A stretch of DNA of 64,000 bases from Amia ocellicauda. Taxonomy: Eukaryota > Chordata > Actinopteri > Amiiformes > Amiidae. Of this stretch, positions 40,598 through 52,913 are shown piece after piece. How positions within the stretch are numbered: the stretch's first letter is position 1; each line of letters begins with the position of its first letter. The translations under genes and the position numbers were made by a program. Location: the NCBI RefSeq assembly GCF_036373705.1, contig NC_089864.1:15300501-15364500 (forward strand), read 5' to 3'. Below the pieces are notes generated by a model that ran no database searches, was not told the DNA's origin, and was given only the letters and a program-made list of their open reading frames with translations.

Positions 40598-41040
40598 CCA
40601 GCAACGCCATGCATACTCTTGGTACGTTAATATAACACAATATAAGTAACGTAGAAATACATATAATTTGCATTAAACGAATAACTTCCAAATATGTAGT
40701 ACTATAGACAACAATAAGTTATGTTGTGATTTCTGCTAATCAGATGCCACGATGTCTAGTATAAAGCAGTGAAGGCACTTTTGCAGAAATAATCTATTAT
40801 ATTAGTATGTCTATTGAAACCAGGCTAACTTACCCCAAACAGGACGTTGAAGGCGATGGCTACAGTTTTCACACACATCTTATTAACCTTCGCCATTGCT
40901 GGATGTTAAAGGTATTTCTGAACAAAAAGAAGACGATTGTGCTAGTTGTCTGATGATGCCCTGCTCTGCAGCTGTTCACATGAAAATGTCATTAACATAA
41001 CAGTAAACCGTATAAACTCCCGAAATCAGTTGTGCCATCT

Positions 41041-41050
41041 TTATATAAAA
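41041..41050 (-). promoter_or_regulatory. Probable TATA box of tetraspanin B
   Basis: On the minus strand the sequence TTTTATATAAAG lies about 145 bases upstream of the exon 1 start codon, suggesting a start of transcription near 41015. In C the matching position reads GTTTAAACC instead, and gene A has no TATA at this distance. Confidence 0.5.
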
Positions 41051-41059
41051 AGGTAGACT

Positions 41060-41784
41060 AATGCGGGTTGCCCCAGGGCGTTTTCGTTGTGCATGAAAAA
41101 AAGGCTTTGGGCGGGAGGAGGCTGAAGTTGCCTTCTTATTCGCAACTTATTTATTTATCCATGTTGAATATTTAAAACTGGTTGTAACGGGTTAAATCAC
41201 CTTGGTCCACTGGTTATTTAGACTGGCCCAACATGGGTTTTAGGAGTTGCAAAATGGAAGGGATACATGCCACCGGTGCCATTCGCCTGCTTCTTATTCG
41301 CCCAGCTTCCTATTCAGTGCACACGTTTATTTATCAACGTTTAACATTTAGGTCTGTAGATAACGGGTTAATTCACCTTGGGCCACTTACTTACCCTACA
41401 AGGGGTATGTTCTCTACCAGGTCCAAGTATATTTAGCCTGGCCCAACCTTTTAACAACATTTTAACAAAATGTTTATTCGTATTATTTGTTAAATCACCT
41501 CTTGTTTTTTTCTACTCATCCAGTCTTAGTATTTCACAGCATTGTTTTATAATGTGTTTGTTTCCATCACAGCCTGTCCCACTAAATCCCTTCCATTATT
41601 TGTACTCTGAAATGTTGGGATTTGTTTGTGTAATGTTATATTTAATAAAAAGAAAGAAATACCCGGACACTTACTACAGCTCTAAAAATAAAAAGTATTT
41701 AGCACATGCTTCACATGTTTTCAGCGCAAACAATGTTTTCTAATAGATCGAAACGCTGTTTGTGCTAAAAACTGTGTGTATATA
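41060..41784. other. Upstream region of B
   Basis: Partly shared with the region upstream of C (repeated phrases such as CTCTACCAGGTCCAAGT at 41413 and 56682), so it belongs to the duplication. No exon recognised. Confidence 0.4.
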
Positions 41785-41786
41785 CA

Positions 41787-42330
41787 CAGTTAGGTCCATA
41801 AATATTTGCACAGTGACACAATTGTCATCATTTTGTCTCTGTATGCCACCACAATGGATTTGAAGGGAAACAATCAAGATATCAGAACCAAGGTGTAGAC
41901 TTTCATCTTTAATTTGAGGGTAGTTACATTCAAATTGGGTGAGCGGTGTAGGAATTACACCCATTTTCATATGTGCCCGCCCCCCCCCCCCCCAATTTTA
42001 GGTTCTCAAAAGTAAATGGACAAACTAACATAATCATGAATTAAATTGTGAGTATTAATACTTGGTTGCAGACACTTTGCAGTCAATGACGGCCTGAAGT
42101 CTGAACCCATAGACATCACCAGATGCTGGGTTTCTTCCCTGGTGATGCTCTGCCAGGCCTGTCCTGGTGCTGTCTTTAGTTCCTGCTTGTTCTTGAGGTG
42201 TTTTGTCTTGAATTCTTTCCCTGGTGAAGAAAAACCCCTTCACAGCAGTTGGCCAGATCAAGAACACCCTCCAGGAGGTATATTCAAGGTCCAGACATCA
42301 CAGGGGGGGGGGGGGGGGGGGAAATCACAC
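41787..42330 (-). mobile_element. Tc1-like element fragment
   Basis: Begins with the common fish Tc1 end (TTAGGTCCATAAATATTTGC) just inside TA. On the minus strand it encodes a degraded fragment including LQAVIDCKVSATKY. It is interrupted by a C run (41978-41993) and a G run (42303-42321). The far end is lost. Confidence 0.6.
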
Positions 42331-42399
42331 CTTCAAATGACCCCATCACACGCACAATTCTGTGAATTAGTAATATACCTAGTTGCTTGTATTTAGTAC

Positions 42400-43388
42400 A
42401 TTCTTTTGACAAAGTACAAAAATAAAACTTTTAAAGGTAAATATTAGTATTAAAACGGTTTCAGACCACTTCATTTTAATGTGTTAAAGATTTTTGTAGG
42501 CATATATATAAACATAATATAAACTTTTAAAGCATGTTTGTGTGTTATTAGATTCAAGTCTATACCATTTTACTTTGCCCCACTGCGCACAGCACAAAAT
42601 GAATGTTGAAAAATGAGGTCACCGTGGATTGAGTAATTGAGGGCAGGGGGTCTGGGCGTCCCCCAGGAGATTTTGACAATTGGAGACCTGAAATGCGTGA
42701 TTCTGAGTCATTTCGAAGTTGAACACAGCTCAAAAGCTCAATGAAATCAGGCAGATTGGGATTTAAACATATCTTGGCTTCACAACCACACATCACGAGC
42801 GAAAAATCCCGTATCAACCAACATTGTGCAGCAAACTAGACGTGGTTTCTGGTGCTGCTCAGTCACAGATCTGTGTCGGTGGGTCTGTATTGAAACGGTG
42901 AGGAGCAGCTCTGATGTGTCGCTGCTGAAACACGCGTCTGCATTGGAAACCAGCCGTTTCCGCCGCTGATGTAGGAGTTTCTAGGTGAACACAAGCTATG
43001 CAACCCCCTGGTCGTGTGTGCGCACTTTTATATTTTGGAGGCGAGGTTGAAATATGTCCACAAGACAAACGATCCGCAGTTTAGCTGTTTATTTATAGAA
43101 ATCAGGAAAACACCTTGAGGAGTACAAGGTGCCGCTCTTGCCCCAGTCCAGAATGTGTCCAGATCCCTCCGAACCAGGGGCTGCGTCCCAAATAGCACCC
43201 TCGCTCCTACACCCTTCGACAGGTGTACACTTTGTGTGACGTTGTGCTGACGTCACAGAGTGTGCACTTCAGTGAGGAGGGTGAAGGTGAAGCTAAAAGC
43301 GCTCAATGGGACTCACTTCAGCATGTTTGCCTTTGACCGAAAAAGTACCTACGCAGTCTTTTCATGACATCTGTCTCTATTTAATTAA

Positions 43389-43447
<59 letters not shown>

Positions 43448-43885
43448 AGTAGTACGGTAAGACCATGAGCCAGTGACCTTGTTTACACAGACACACAGGG
43501 AAAGAAATGCAGCTCTTCATGAATGTACAGTAATTGACATTGCAAGTATAGCAGATGTTTACACCAACTACAATAGTGCAAGAGTACACCACCTTGTTAT
43601 GAGGGCAATTTCGAGTTCCCACAGAAGTTGAACTGAGAGAAGCCAGTAAAAATCTGTTAATTAGAAAGACAATAGATCAAGGTCCAAGAGAATAGGTCAT
43701 GCATGACAATCACAAAACAATGCATAGTTGAACAAAATTTGATATCACACTTGTTTGCAAACTACACCATGAAACTGCAGAAACTTTACTCATGTAAATA
43801 CAATCAGTGATAATATAAAACCATTCAGAAATAGGGAACACCACATTTACTAAACAATGATTAGTGTAGAACTAAAATAAATACT
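42400..43885. other. Intergenic sequence with (AAT)n repeat
   Basis: GC content rises at 42640-43340, where there are short open frames but no recognised product. A phrase GGCTGCGTCCCAAATAGCAC near 43180 resembles the end of fish hAT-type MITEs. A (TAA)n microsatellite lies at 43388-43446. No gene is supported. Confidence 0.4.
43388..43446. repeat. (AAT)n microsatellite
   Basis: About 19 copies of the trinucleotide, uninterrupted. Confidence 0.95.
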
Positions 43886-44257
43886 GTAATGGGAATGGAA
43901 AGGCAGCGCCACCCTGCTTAATTAATATGTGGCCATCTTCGCTAGAGCTGCTGGGAAGTGAACTAGGGACTGTAAAAAGTTAGTTAATTATGGTTAATTG
44001 TTGTAAGTTGACCCCATTTTGTATTGTTGTGATGTTGTGATATTCTCCCTTATTTTCCCCTGTGTATAGTTGTACGGGCTCTGAATAGCCCCAGCCATTT
44101 GGTTGCTTTTAAGTCAATTCCTTTCCACTGCTAGGTCTGCCTTTGTTAAGGTGGAGTGTAAACGCATGTGTAGAAATAAAGAGCACATTTGTCTCATTCT
44201 GGTGTCTGACTCCTTGTTTGGACTCATGAGGGTTCTAGCAGTACCTAAACTGTTACA
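43886..44257 (+). repeat. Solo LTR
   Basis: A 372-bp block starting TGTAATGGGA and ending CTGTTACA (TG...CA, inverted TGTAA/TTACA). It is flanked on both sides by ATAC as a 4-bp target duplication. An AATAAAG signal at about 44175 is followed by the TCATTCTGGTGTCTGACTCC type of R/U5 sequence. No coding sequence adjoins it. Confidence 0.7.
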
Positions 44258-44900
44258 ATACATTTACCAAATTTGCATGTCTGTATTGTAGAAATAATTC
44301 ATTGTTGTTATATGGTTTTAGAAACTATACACTTTCGATTCTTAGGTCTTAATGTCTTTGTTTTACACTGATGCCTCAAAACCACACATACCCTTTCTTC
44401 ATAAAACAATATTACAATAGCTCATAAATTCTTCAAAACTGCTGACAGTCATGGTACACACCTTAAAAATATTAATGAATATTATTGTATATGGGATCAA
44501 GTAGTGCTATGTTATGTACACAAAGTCTTTGTGGTTTCTATTTCAAGGGAAGTCTATTTCCATGTACAGTACTTTCTGAAATGTCTTTTAACTGCTTTGT
44601 CAGTGAGCTGTCTACAGGAAACTATATTATAGCACTAGACTCTGCAGATCAGTTTAGATACAGAGTGGGAGTAAAGTAAGTAGGCAATACGAGTCAACAA
44701 AAATATTATTTCAAAGCATAGTAATGAACCATGACCACTGTTCATGTATATTATTAAAAGAGCAATATTTGTTTTGCCTCCATTGCTTGTGACATTTGGG
44801 AATTGAATTAAATACCTAAACAAACCCATTCCACCAACCTGTATATGAAGAAATAATCACTGGGCTACTTCAAAAGGATATTAACTTTTCAGCAATGGAT

Positions 44901-45195
44901 GCAATAAATGTAAGAATTGATTCAATTGATTCAATTTAATTTGTTAATCATTACAGCTTTAACATGCTATTTGTTTTATTATTCATTGAATAATTCTGCA
45001 TGAACTTCACACAAAAGACAAGGACACCTGATATATATATCCTTGTCTTTTGTGTGAATTTCATTTCTAGATGAATGTGTTTGTGTTTTGTTTCATGCAA
45101 AATTATTCAATGAATAATAAAACAAATAGCATGTTAAAGCTGTAATGATTAACAAATTAAATTGAATCAATTGATTCAATTCTTACATTTATTGC
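44901..45195. repeat. Long imperfect palindrome (about 295 bp)
   Basis: The sequence from 44901 onward (GCAATAAATGTAAGAATTG...) returns as its reverse complement ending at 45195. The inner arms 45006-45024 and 45040-45058 are a perfect 19-bp inversion around a 15-base AT-rich centre. The matching place in duplication unit 2 (about 60540-60704) has only the left arm, so the right arm was added in unit 1 after the duplication. Confidence 0.85.
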
Positions 45196-45198
45196 ATA

Positions 45199-45380
45199 TA
45201 TCAGTCATTTTTGTCATTGATTGATATAGATATAGATATATCTATCTATCTATAGATATATATCTATAGATATACAGATATCTATCTATCTATCTATATA
45301 TCTCTATCTATATATCTCTGTCTATCTCTATCTATCTCTATATCTCTACATCTCTCTCAATGACAAAAATGACTGATTAT
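45199..45380. repeat. Second palindrome with (GATA)n core
   Basis: Arms TCAGTCATTTTTGTCATTGA (from 45201) and its complement ending near 45377 enclose an imperfect ATCT/GATA repeat of about 130 bases. It is adjacent to the preceding palindrome. Confidence 0.8.
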
Positions 45381-46714
45381 GCCACATCAACTAACCAATT
45401 AAATTTGGAAAGCCTGAAACCAGGACTTAATTAAAAGGTATATAAAGCACATGCTGAAATGATTTGATACAAATTCAGTTAAATAGATGTATATGCAATA
45501 CATGCAGAATATCCATCAATAAGGCAATATACCAAAAACACAATTTCAAGCTAACAACTTGTTTAATACTCATGTTACAGAAAAGTGAAAAACTGCTGGG
45601 ATTTAACACTGTAGTCCAGGGGTTTTCAAACCGGTCCTGGAGTACCCCCTGCCCTGCTGCTTTTTGTAATAAATCCATTATTTTTTCATTATTTTGGGGG
45701 AACTATGTGTTTATTATTGTTAGTTAAACAAAATGCTGAAATCATTTGCTTGACTGAAACGAGGGTCGATGGCAGCTAGTACTTTTAAAGAAAGGATTTG
45801 TTTATGTAATGCGTTTGTTGTATATTTGATTGTTTAGTCAATTTGCTCTATGCTTGTGGAAGTGACTGCTGCTGTGTTGCTATATACAATATATACAGAT
45901 AGATGCATACCACAATGATTGCGAATCCAAAGCTTAATCCAAAAATCTCACTGAAGCCAAGTCCCAACACTGAAATCAACACACATTGGATTTGAAAAAT
46001 CTGTGTAATAATTTTTGTTTTACATAAAACAGAACTTCTAAATAAAGTTATTCTCACCTGTGCATAGACACAACGGGATTGTCCCTGTAAAGAATTTCAA
46101 ACATTGGTTAAAGACAAATTCTGGTTCTGATATGCCTGTACAAGACGAGTGTGAAAGCATTCACTCTGGAATCGATAGATTGATTGTCACCCTGTCGGTA
46201 ACTGCTGTCCGAATCAGGCACTAGAAAGTACCTGAGATAGTAATCCTCTATCTCCTGTTATACGAGGTTGTCTCACTAACACAATTATACACCTTCTGTT
46301 GGGGTAAAATAGCTTTCCTGTAAGATACTAGTTAAAACTTGCTCTTATAAGGGTTTCCTTGTTCTTATTAGGATTTCTCTGCTCAGACTTATCCGTGTGG
46401 CAGACAGAGATAATTTCTACTGCCGTGGACATTCTTTAGGTAACGAACCAAAACTATATAACCTGTCCTTATCAGTATAGTGTGTGCCGTGTCCTTGGTA
46501 CCAGCGCTTCCATGTCTGGATGAAATATTGTTTCCCCAATTATAAAGAATTCCTCATGAATTATTGCTTCCTGTGTCTCGGAACTGCCCCGGACACACGC
46601 CAACAAAATATCATCCAGGTTCGGGACGGCCCCGAACCTCCTTTGAAATATTGCTTGTAGATGTATAAAACGCCGTGTGAAACTTTCAATAAACGAACAG
46701 ACATTGGGTCAGTG
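45381..46714. other. Intergenic sequence, possible orphan membrane exon
   Basis: Near 45610-45660 is a fragment of the same repeat family as at 52386-52541. On the minus strand about 45912-45972, between a TTTCAG acceptor and a GTATGC donor, an open stretch reads LGLGFSEIFGLSFGFAIIV, a plausible membrane segment resembling the fourth segment of some tetraspanins. I cannot link it to other exons. Confidence 0.25.
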
Positions 46715-47070
46715 TGTAAAAGCCGGACACAAAGGGGAGAGAGAGAAAGTCTCGAATTCCGGTAGTGTCCGGGATTTATTAAAGGTCAGGTCCGTTCAGG
46801 GGACACAGACAAACAGGGAAAACAAAAGCAAAATAAAGACACAAACGTCCACAAAACTCGGTGCTCCGGGCAGGCAGTTCTCCTTCTGTCTGGTTAGCTG
46901 CCTCCGTCGGCGAGGGAGAGGGATTACATAAATTAGACACAGCTGCCGCTGACGTCACAATCGCCTCGGTGCTCATTGCCCGCAGCCTGTTAGCGAGGGA
47001 GCGACGACACCGCTGCGGCACATGAGCACCTCAGCAGCAGCCGTGCCGTGACAGGCAGCGGGCTGTCACA
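46715..47070 (-). repeat. Solo LTR with 5-bp target duplication
   Basis: A 356-bp block that starts TGTAAAAGCC and ends GGCTGTCACA on the plus strand (TG...CA). It is flanked by CAGTG on both sides (46710-46714 and 47071-47075). On the minus strand it begins TGTGACAG and has an AATAAA signal followed by a GGACAC-rich segment. A related, shorter copy sits in intron 6 of gene C (50588-50725). Confidence 0.85.
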
Positions 47071-47075
47071 CAGTG

Positions 47076-47601
47076 ACTTCACTTCCCGGGTTGTCTCCTG
47101 TTGAAAAGTCTCATCTGTTACTGGAAGCGCTCACTGGGGTGCCTGATTCACTGGTACCCGAAGGGTTGCTTCAACTGAAGCGTTGTACCTTAACACCTCC
47201 TTAGTGTGGGCTTGAATTATGACCTGCAGAATCGTGCAGAAGAGTGTGGTTGCAGATGTAAAAGACAACAACATGGGGGTTGAACCCTCATTGCCCACAG
47301 CTGTGTTGAAAATTGGATGAATATGATGAACTAGTATCGAGTTACTACTCATCTGTTTTTATCATTGAACAGTATCTCCACGGGTGTGACTTCTGGGAAG
47401 TTACGGAGTTGCGTAAAAAAAATGTCATCCTATAAGCGTCTCTTTTTGAAATTGCTGTTGGAGTTTTCTTTTATTAGGGTTTAGGTTTAGGGTTTAGTTT
47501 AGGTTTTTGTGTACTTCAGTTAGTTTACTTCTGTTTATTTTCTTTATTAGGTTAGGGATTTAGATATTAGTAGTTTAGTGACTTTACTAGACTTTTTAAG
47601 G
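47076..47601. other. Intergenic sequence
   Basis: AT-rich with a short tandem of TTTAGG-type units near 47475-47510. No gene recognised. Confidence 0.4.
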
Positions 47602-48081
47602 TTAAGATATTTCACCCCTTGACAGACCAGTCAAACAATTTCTGTATGGACCTCGCTTCGTGCATGGGGGCATTGTCATGCTGAAACAGGAAGGACCTTC
47701 TCCAAACTGTTGCCACAAAGTTGGAAATGCAAAATCATCCAGAATGTTGATGTATGCTGTAGCGTTAAGATTTCCCTTCAGTGGAACTAAGTGTCTGAGC
47801 CTGCACCATAAAAAACAGCCCCAGACTATTATTCCTCCTCCACCACACTGTACAGCTGGCACAATTTATTGGGGCAGGTAGCGTTTTCCTGGCATTCGCC
47901 AAACCCAGATTAATGCGTCAGATTGCCAGCCTCGTGTCCACTGCTCCAGAGTCTTATGGCAGCGAGCTTTACACCACTCCAGCTGACGCTTGGCATTGCG
48001 CATGGTGCTCTTGGGTGTGGCTGAAATAGCTAAAGCCACGTATTAGACGGGGTGTCCACATATTTTTAGCCATGTAGTGTA
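47602..48081 (-). pseudogene. Remnant of the third Tc1-like family
   Basis: On the minus strand it starts with the terminal repeat (TACACTACATGGCTAAAAAT). It then carries pieces of transposase ([41 protein letters not shown] and [10 protein letters not shown]). The N-terminal domain and the last catalytic Glu region are missing. It is a reversed relative of 23086-23530. Confidence 0.75.
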
Positions 48082-48590
48082 CATAGCACATCACTCATTA
48101 CACTAAGAATACAATATTACCTTTGAATTTGGGTGTAAAACATTTGATTTTCAAGACAATAATTATATAACCTAATCTACAATGTCCTGTATACCTTTCC
48201 CTCTATGCCCTAAAATAACCAAATATATCCCAACTATAAATGTATGGAAACAATACTGGAAATGGAAAAACTGAAAACGGGCACCATCAGCACATGGCAC
48301 ATCTTGCAACAGCAATCCTGCTGATTTTATTTTTGTTTTTCAGTAGCAATGAGAAGATATGAACAGTTTTGTCATGCATAACAGCAACATAAACAAAACA
48401 ACAGGAAAAACCTCTGTGCTGCATTATATACTGGATTAGAATAAATGTATATACTTATATAAACCAATGGTGATATTTTTTAAAAGCGTTTTCACGATGA
48501 ATACCTCCAAAGCACGACGCTTAATTGCAAGCTGAGGAAGATAAGCTTGTATAGTGGTTTATTATTCAGCTCGGAGTATGTCGGTGGGCT

Positions 48591-51500
48591 CTAATTCAAA
48601 GCGGATGTAGGGACATGCTTTCTGATTTGACAGATCATCATTATTGACAGCATCATCCCAGTCATCTGGAAAGGAGATACAACAAAATACATTGGTTTAG
48701 TTCAAGTGGAGAATGATAGCATTAGTCAAATCCACTTTCTTTGTCTGGTTCACAAAAGTATCTATCTGTGTAAGAATATCAGTTTGAACTGAGGAATGTT
48801 TGCTAAATTGACCAGCTTTAACTTAAGTCAGAGAGAACTTGACAACACAAAAACATCTAACTTCAAGTTGTCCTAAATTAAATATGCCAGGTTGTACTGT
48901 ACTGCACACACAGATTACATATTTTTGTAATCAACACACCACAGTTACTGAAGGTTGAAAGACAAGACTGTTTCCCAACCAGTGTGCCACAGCATTGTTG
49001 TGCCTTATATTAGAAAAATAAGAACAAAAATAATGTGGAATAAGAATAATAAACAATATTTAAATTTTACGTAATTAAATTAAGCGCCTGATAGAATTAA
49101 CATAGACAGGTCTGCTGTAATATATATTAATTCAATAGGTGTGTATTATTGTATTACATCATCTAACTTCAATTAATATGAGGATAAAGATTAATTTACC
49201 TAATTAACAACTAAATAATAAATCAATTTTGGATTTTAAATTTGCTCAGTTTTTTTAAACATCCAGATCCTTCGAATAACATAAATATGGCAATTTATCT
49301 GTTCTGCAGTGTTGAAAGGACATATTTTATACGTTATAATGGGGTGGGTAGAAGGGGTGTCTTGGACCGTGGAATGCATCTTCAGAAGGGGAGGCCATAG
49401 AGTCAATTCACCCGTTGTCCAATGAGACCTATTGTATAATAGTTCACAGGTTGCTACTAAACTATAAAAGCTATAAAACAAATAAAACATTCACATGCTT
49501 TAGTGCTCCTCAAACTTCCCGTAAACTTGCATCCATCGCTCATTTCACTCACAAACTCATTGGCAACAGTGACCATATTCACTTCCAACCCAGTCTCACT
49601 AGAGAAACATCAACAGGCTAACATTTTGGCATTTCTGTGAAAATGTTACCTGGATAATGTTTTCACTTTCAACCACAATGCCTCACATCTGTTCCTACCA
49701 TGGAGTACTCCGATGGAATAGATACATGTATAAATATACATTGTTAATTCCATTTCACGATGAAGATCTTACAGCCGATAGCCTGCTCACATAATATTTC
49801 CAAATTCCACTATTATCTTTTCCTGGTTTCTTATTTAAAGTAATTCTAACCTGTCACAAGTTCTCTGGTGTCTGATTGGGTACTGCCTTTAGGAGGCAGG
49901 ACATCTGAAGCACCTCATTGGGTAATTTACTTCTTGAAGGTGGGACTAAGTACAATGACAGCCCAAAGAGCTGACATTTGGAAACATTTATTGCCTAATT
50001 ATGCATTGTGAAATGTAATAAACAAAAATAGAATGCATATTATTAGGCATTTTACTGACATATTATCATTTTGCCATTAATACATTACTTTTTAATAGTT
50101 TACTTTAAGTTCTTTATTTTTAAGGATTGTTTCCCCTTTTTTTCAGACTGCTCATTATGAGCAAGGTAAAAAAACAAAAATACGTACGTCAGTGACCACT
50201 AAGCCAAAACACATTCCAATCAATGCATTATAAGTGTCTTCCATGTATCTGATGAAGATGGGAGCACAGGGCTAAAAAGAAACAGGACTTGAGTCAACAC
50301 TTCATATTAGATTAAATGCAGCAGAATCAAATACAATCAGAATTTCTGTATTTATTTTGTTTTTGTGAATCTTAACCCAAATTTCAGTGAAAGATACGTG
50401 TGTTCTACATCTCATAAAATAATACTCAGTATTTGAATAAACGCAATGTGTGACAGTTTGTGCTGGGATTGACTGGTATAAGCTTACCTCACTGAAAACA
50501 ACCTTTGAAGACGCTTTCAAAACAGAACTGCCATCCTTCCCAACAGTCTGGAAGAAATTTAAAATAATGTCAATGGTGGTATAATACTGTGACAGGATGC
50601 TGTGCTTATTTTGCTTATTTTTTTCGCTTTTGTGTGTTCCTATTGGACTGGCCCGAACCTCAATAAAGCCCAGACACCGCCAGAACCTGAGACTCTCTCC
50701 TTGCTTATTGTGTCCGGCTTTGATAAATACATAATATGTGTTTGTGTGCTATAAGGAGAAAATGTATTTAATAATAAAATGATTGGCCACATTGTTTCTA
50801 TATATTCTCATTCTTCTTACTTCATAATTTATACATTTTTAATTTATGAAATCCTATGGAAAACTGTACTTACGTGATTAGACGCACTGTGGCATTTTGG
50901 ACTGTCAGGATCATTCGAATCACAGAGACAAGAGTCTGGGATGTTTTGCCCCCAGTCTTGGTACCCATTATTCCATCCACAACACTTTCCCTATGGAAAC
51001 AATTAATATAATAGAAAAGTGCTTACACAGCACAACAAGCCTCCATAGATCAACAATCTGGATCAAAGAAATGTCATTAAAAAAAGTGTTTACCCATTGT
51101 TGCACACTTTCCAGCCACTGTTTGGTGGTAGGGGCAGCTTGATCCACTGGCATGTTGTTAGTGAATGGTCCACTATCAAGAAACTGGAATTAAAATAAAT
51201 ACACAATTCTTCAAGCATCTGATATGATCTCATGCCAAAAACCAAGCAGCCATCCACACATTTTCAATAATCACTTCATCCAGTGTTGGGTCACGGTGAG
51301 CTGGAGCCAAACCTGGCGAACACAGGGCAAAAGTCACAGTATAGCCCACACTGGATGCTTGTCCACAGAGCACATCCACACGAGTCCAGCGCAATTTAGA
51401 GAAGCCAATTAACCTAAGCAGCAGATCTCTGGGATATGGGAGGAAACTGGAGCACCCACCAAAAACCCATGGGGCCACAGGGTGAACAATCCCCATACAG

Positions 51501-51862
51501 ACAGAGACCCAAGGTCAAACCAGGGACCAAGGAGCTGTGAGGCAGCAGTGCTAACAACTGCACCGCCATGCCAGCCGATACAAAAAACACCTTAAAAACA
51601 AACAATCAGGAGACACTTTTTGTTTGGTGTATTAAATGGGAGACATCGCTGTTACTACAAATTCTATACCCGACACTAAGAAAGGCAGTGCTGCTCTACA
51701 TCCAGCCCTCACCCCCACACATGGCATCAACTCCAGTGTAGAGCATATCAACAATACTCTATCAAAGATAAGCAGCTAGAAGCTCCTTTATGTGGGGAGA
51801 TTAAACTTAGTTCCTTAAATAATGTTAAATAATTAACATGATTTGATAATATTGTATTAGTT

Positions 51863-51926
<64 letters not shown>

Positions 51927-52870
51927 TCCATTCTTCAGGTCTATTGCAGTTCACTGATCTTTCCATTATCAAATATTTTTCCCCACAGCTGTAACCTGAA
52001 AATATAGTCTGTGTATGAGGTCATATAATATAGGACTACTTAACTATGAATAATTGAATAATATACTTGAGACTGCATTCTATACATAACTAAAATCAAC
52101 AATAAAATAAAGAAATCCTACCGATGACTTGTAGATAGACACTGACACAGCAACAATCAGCAAGATGACCAAGCCAATAACAGTCAAAATAAGGTACTGA
52201 GGAAAAAATGCAAGTGAGACCTTTAATACAATTTGTTCATATAAAGAAATGTACAGGTGTTGATCTCTGATTACAAACTATCATGTATACAACATTTATT
52301 CAAAATATATTTAACCATGTAGAGCACTTCAACTGCAGTTCATGACTTGAGTCATGCTAAGTTTTACTAATCTACAGCTTAGACCAGGGGTTTTCAAACT
52401 GGTCCCGGAGTACCCTCTGTCCTGCTGGTTTTTGTTCCAACTGAGGTCTTAATTGCTTAATTGAATCCTTAATTGACCTAACAAAGCAAAATACCATTCA
52501 ATTAAGTAATTAAGACCTAGGTTGGAACAAAAAACGGCTTGCTTAGTAGTAGAACAAAATATGTACAAATCACAAAAATATATTTGTGTTTCAAATTAAG
52601 TCAATTAAGTCTTTATATAATAAATTAATGGCTATGTTTCCTTATGATGTTTTCCTGTGGGAAGAGTAATTAGACAAAAATACATACCACAATCAGTGCC
52701 CACTGTTTTTCGAAATATGCACCAAGACCTCCAAGACAGGAAATTACAACTATGATTGATCCAATTACCGACCCTGCTATTAGACCTCTAAATATGTGGT
52801 CCTCCATCTGCAAGAAATAAAACCGAACTAAATGATAGGAAATAAATAAATACATCCATAAATATGATCT

Positions 52871-52913
<43 letters not shown>

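Larger units (their letters stand above)
35388..40896 (-). pseudogene. Tetraspanin B, TSPAN8-like pseudogene
   Basis: Exons found on the minus strand: exon 1 at 40834-40896, exon 3 at 38738-38861, exon 4 at 38396-38470, exon 5 at 37774-37863, exon 6 at 37571-37687, exon 7 at 36337-36390, exon 8 at 36048-36131, exon 9 at 35388-35462. Exon 2, half of the first membrane segment, is absent. Exon 3 has one extra A at 38783-38785 (plus strand), so it is 124 nt and shifts the frame. Exon 5 has an in-frame TAA at 37780-37782 and is very divergent. The splice sites of the remaining exons are intact. Exon 6, with CCG and PDSC, is identical to gene A. Exon 9 ends early (TAG), as in C. A full-length tetraspanin cannot be made. 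A non-coding transcript remains possible because the promoter region is kept. Confidence 0.88.
35045..45024. repeat. Duplication unit 1 (contains pseudogene B)
   Basis: Matches 48235-60704 in the same orientation. The left boundary is the shared ATGGAAACAATACTGGAAAT block (35067 and 48243). The right shared block is 44570-45024 with 60199-60704. Inside, the stretch from the intron-1 LINE fragment through exon 1 and into the promoter (about 40014-41030 with 55430-56445) is almost identical. Later insertions and deletions make the units differ in length. Confidence 0.8.

Noticed and set aside
42560-43068. GC-rich frames that might be a short gene
   Set aside because: No domain, no conserved splice sites, and probably MITE-derived in part.
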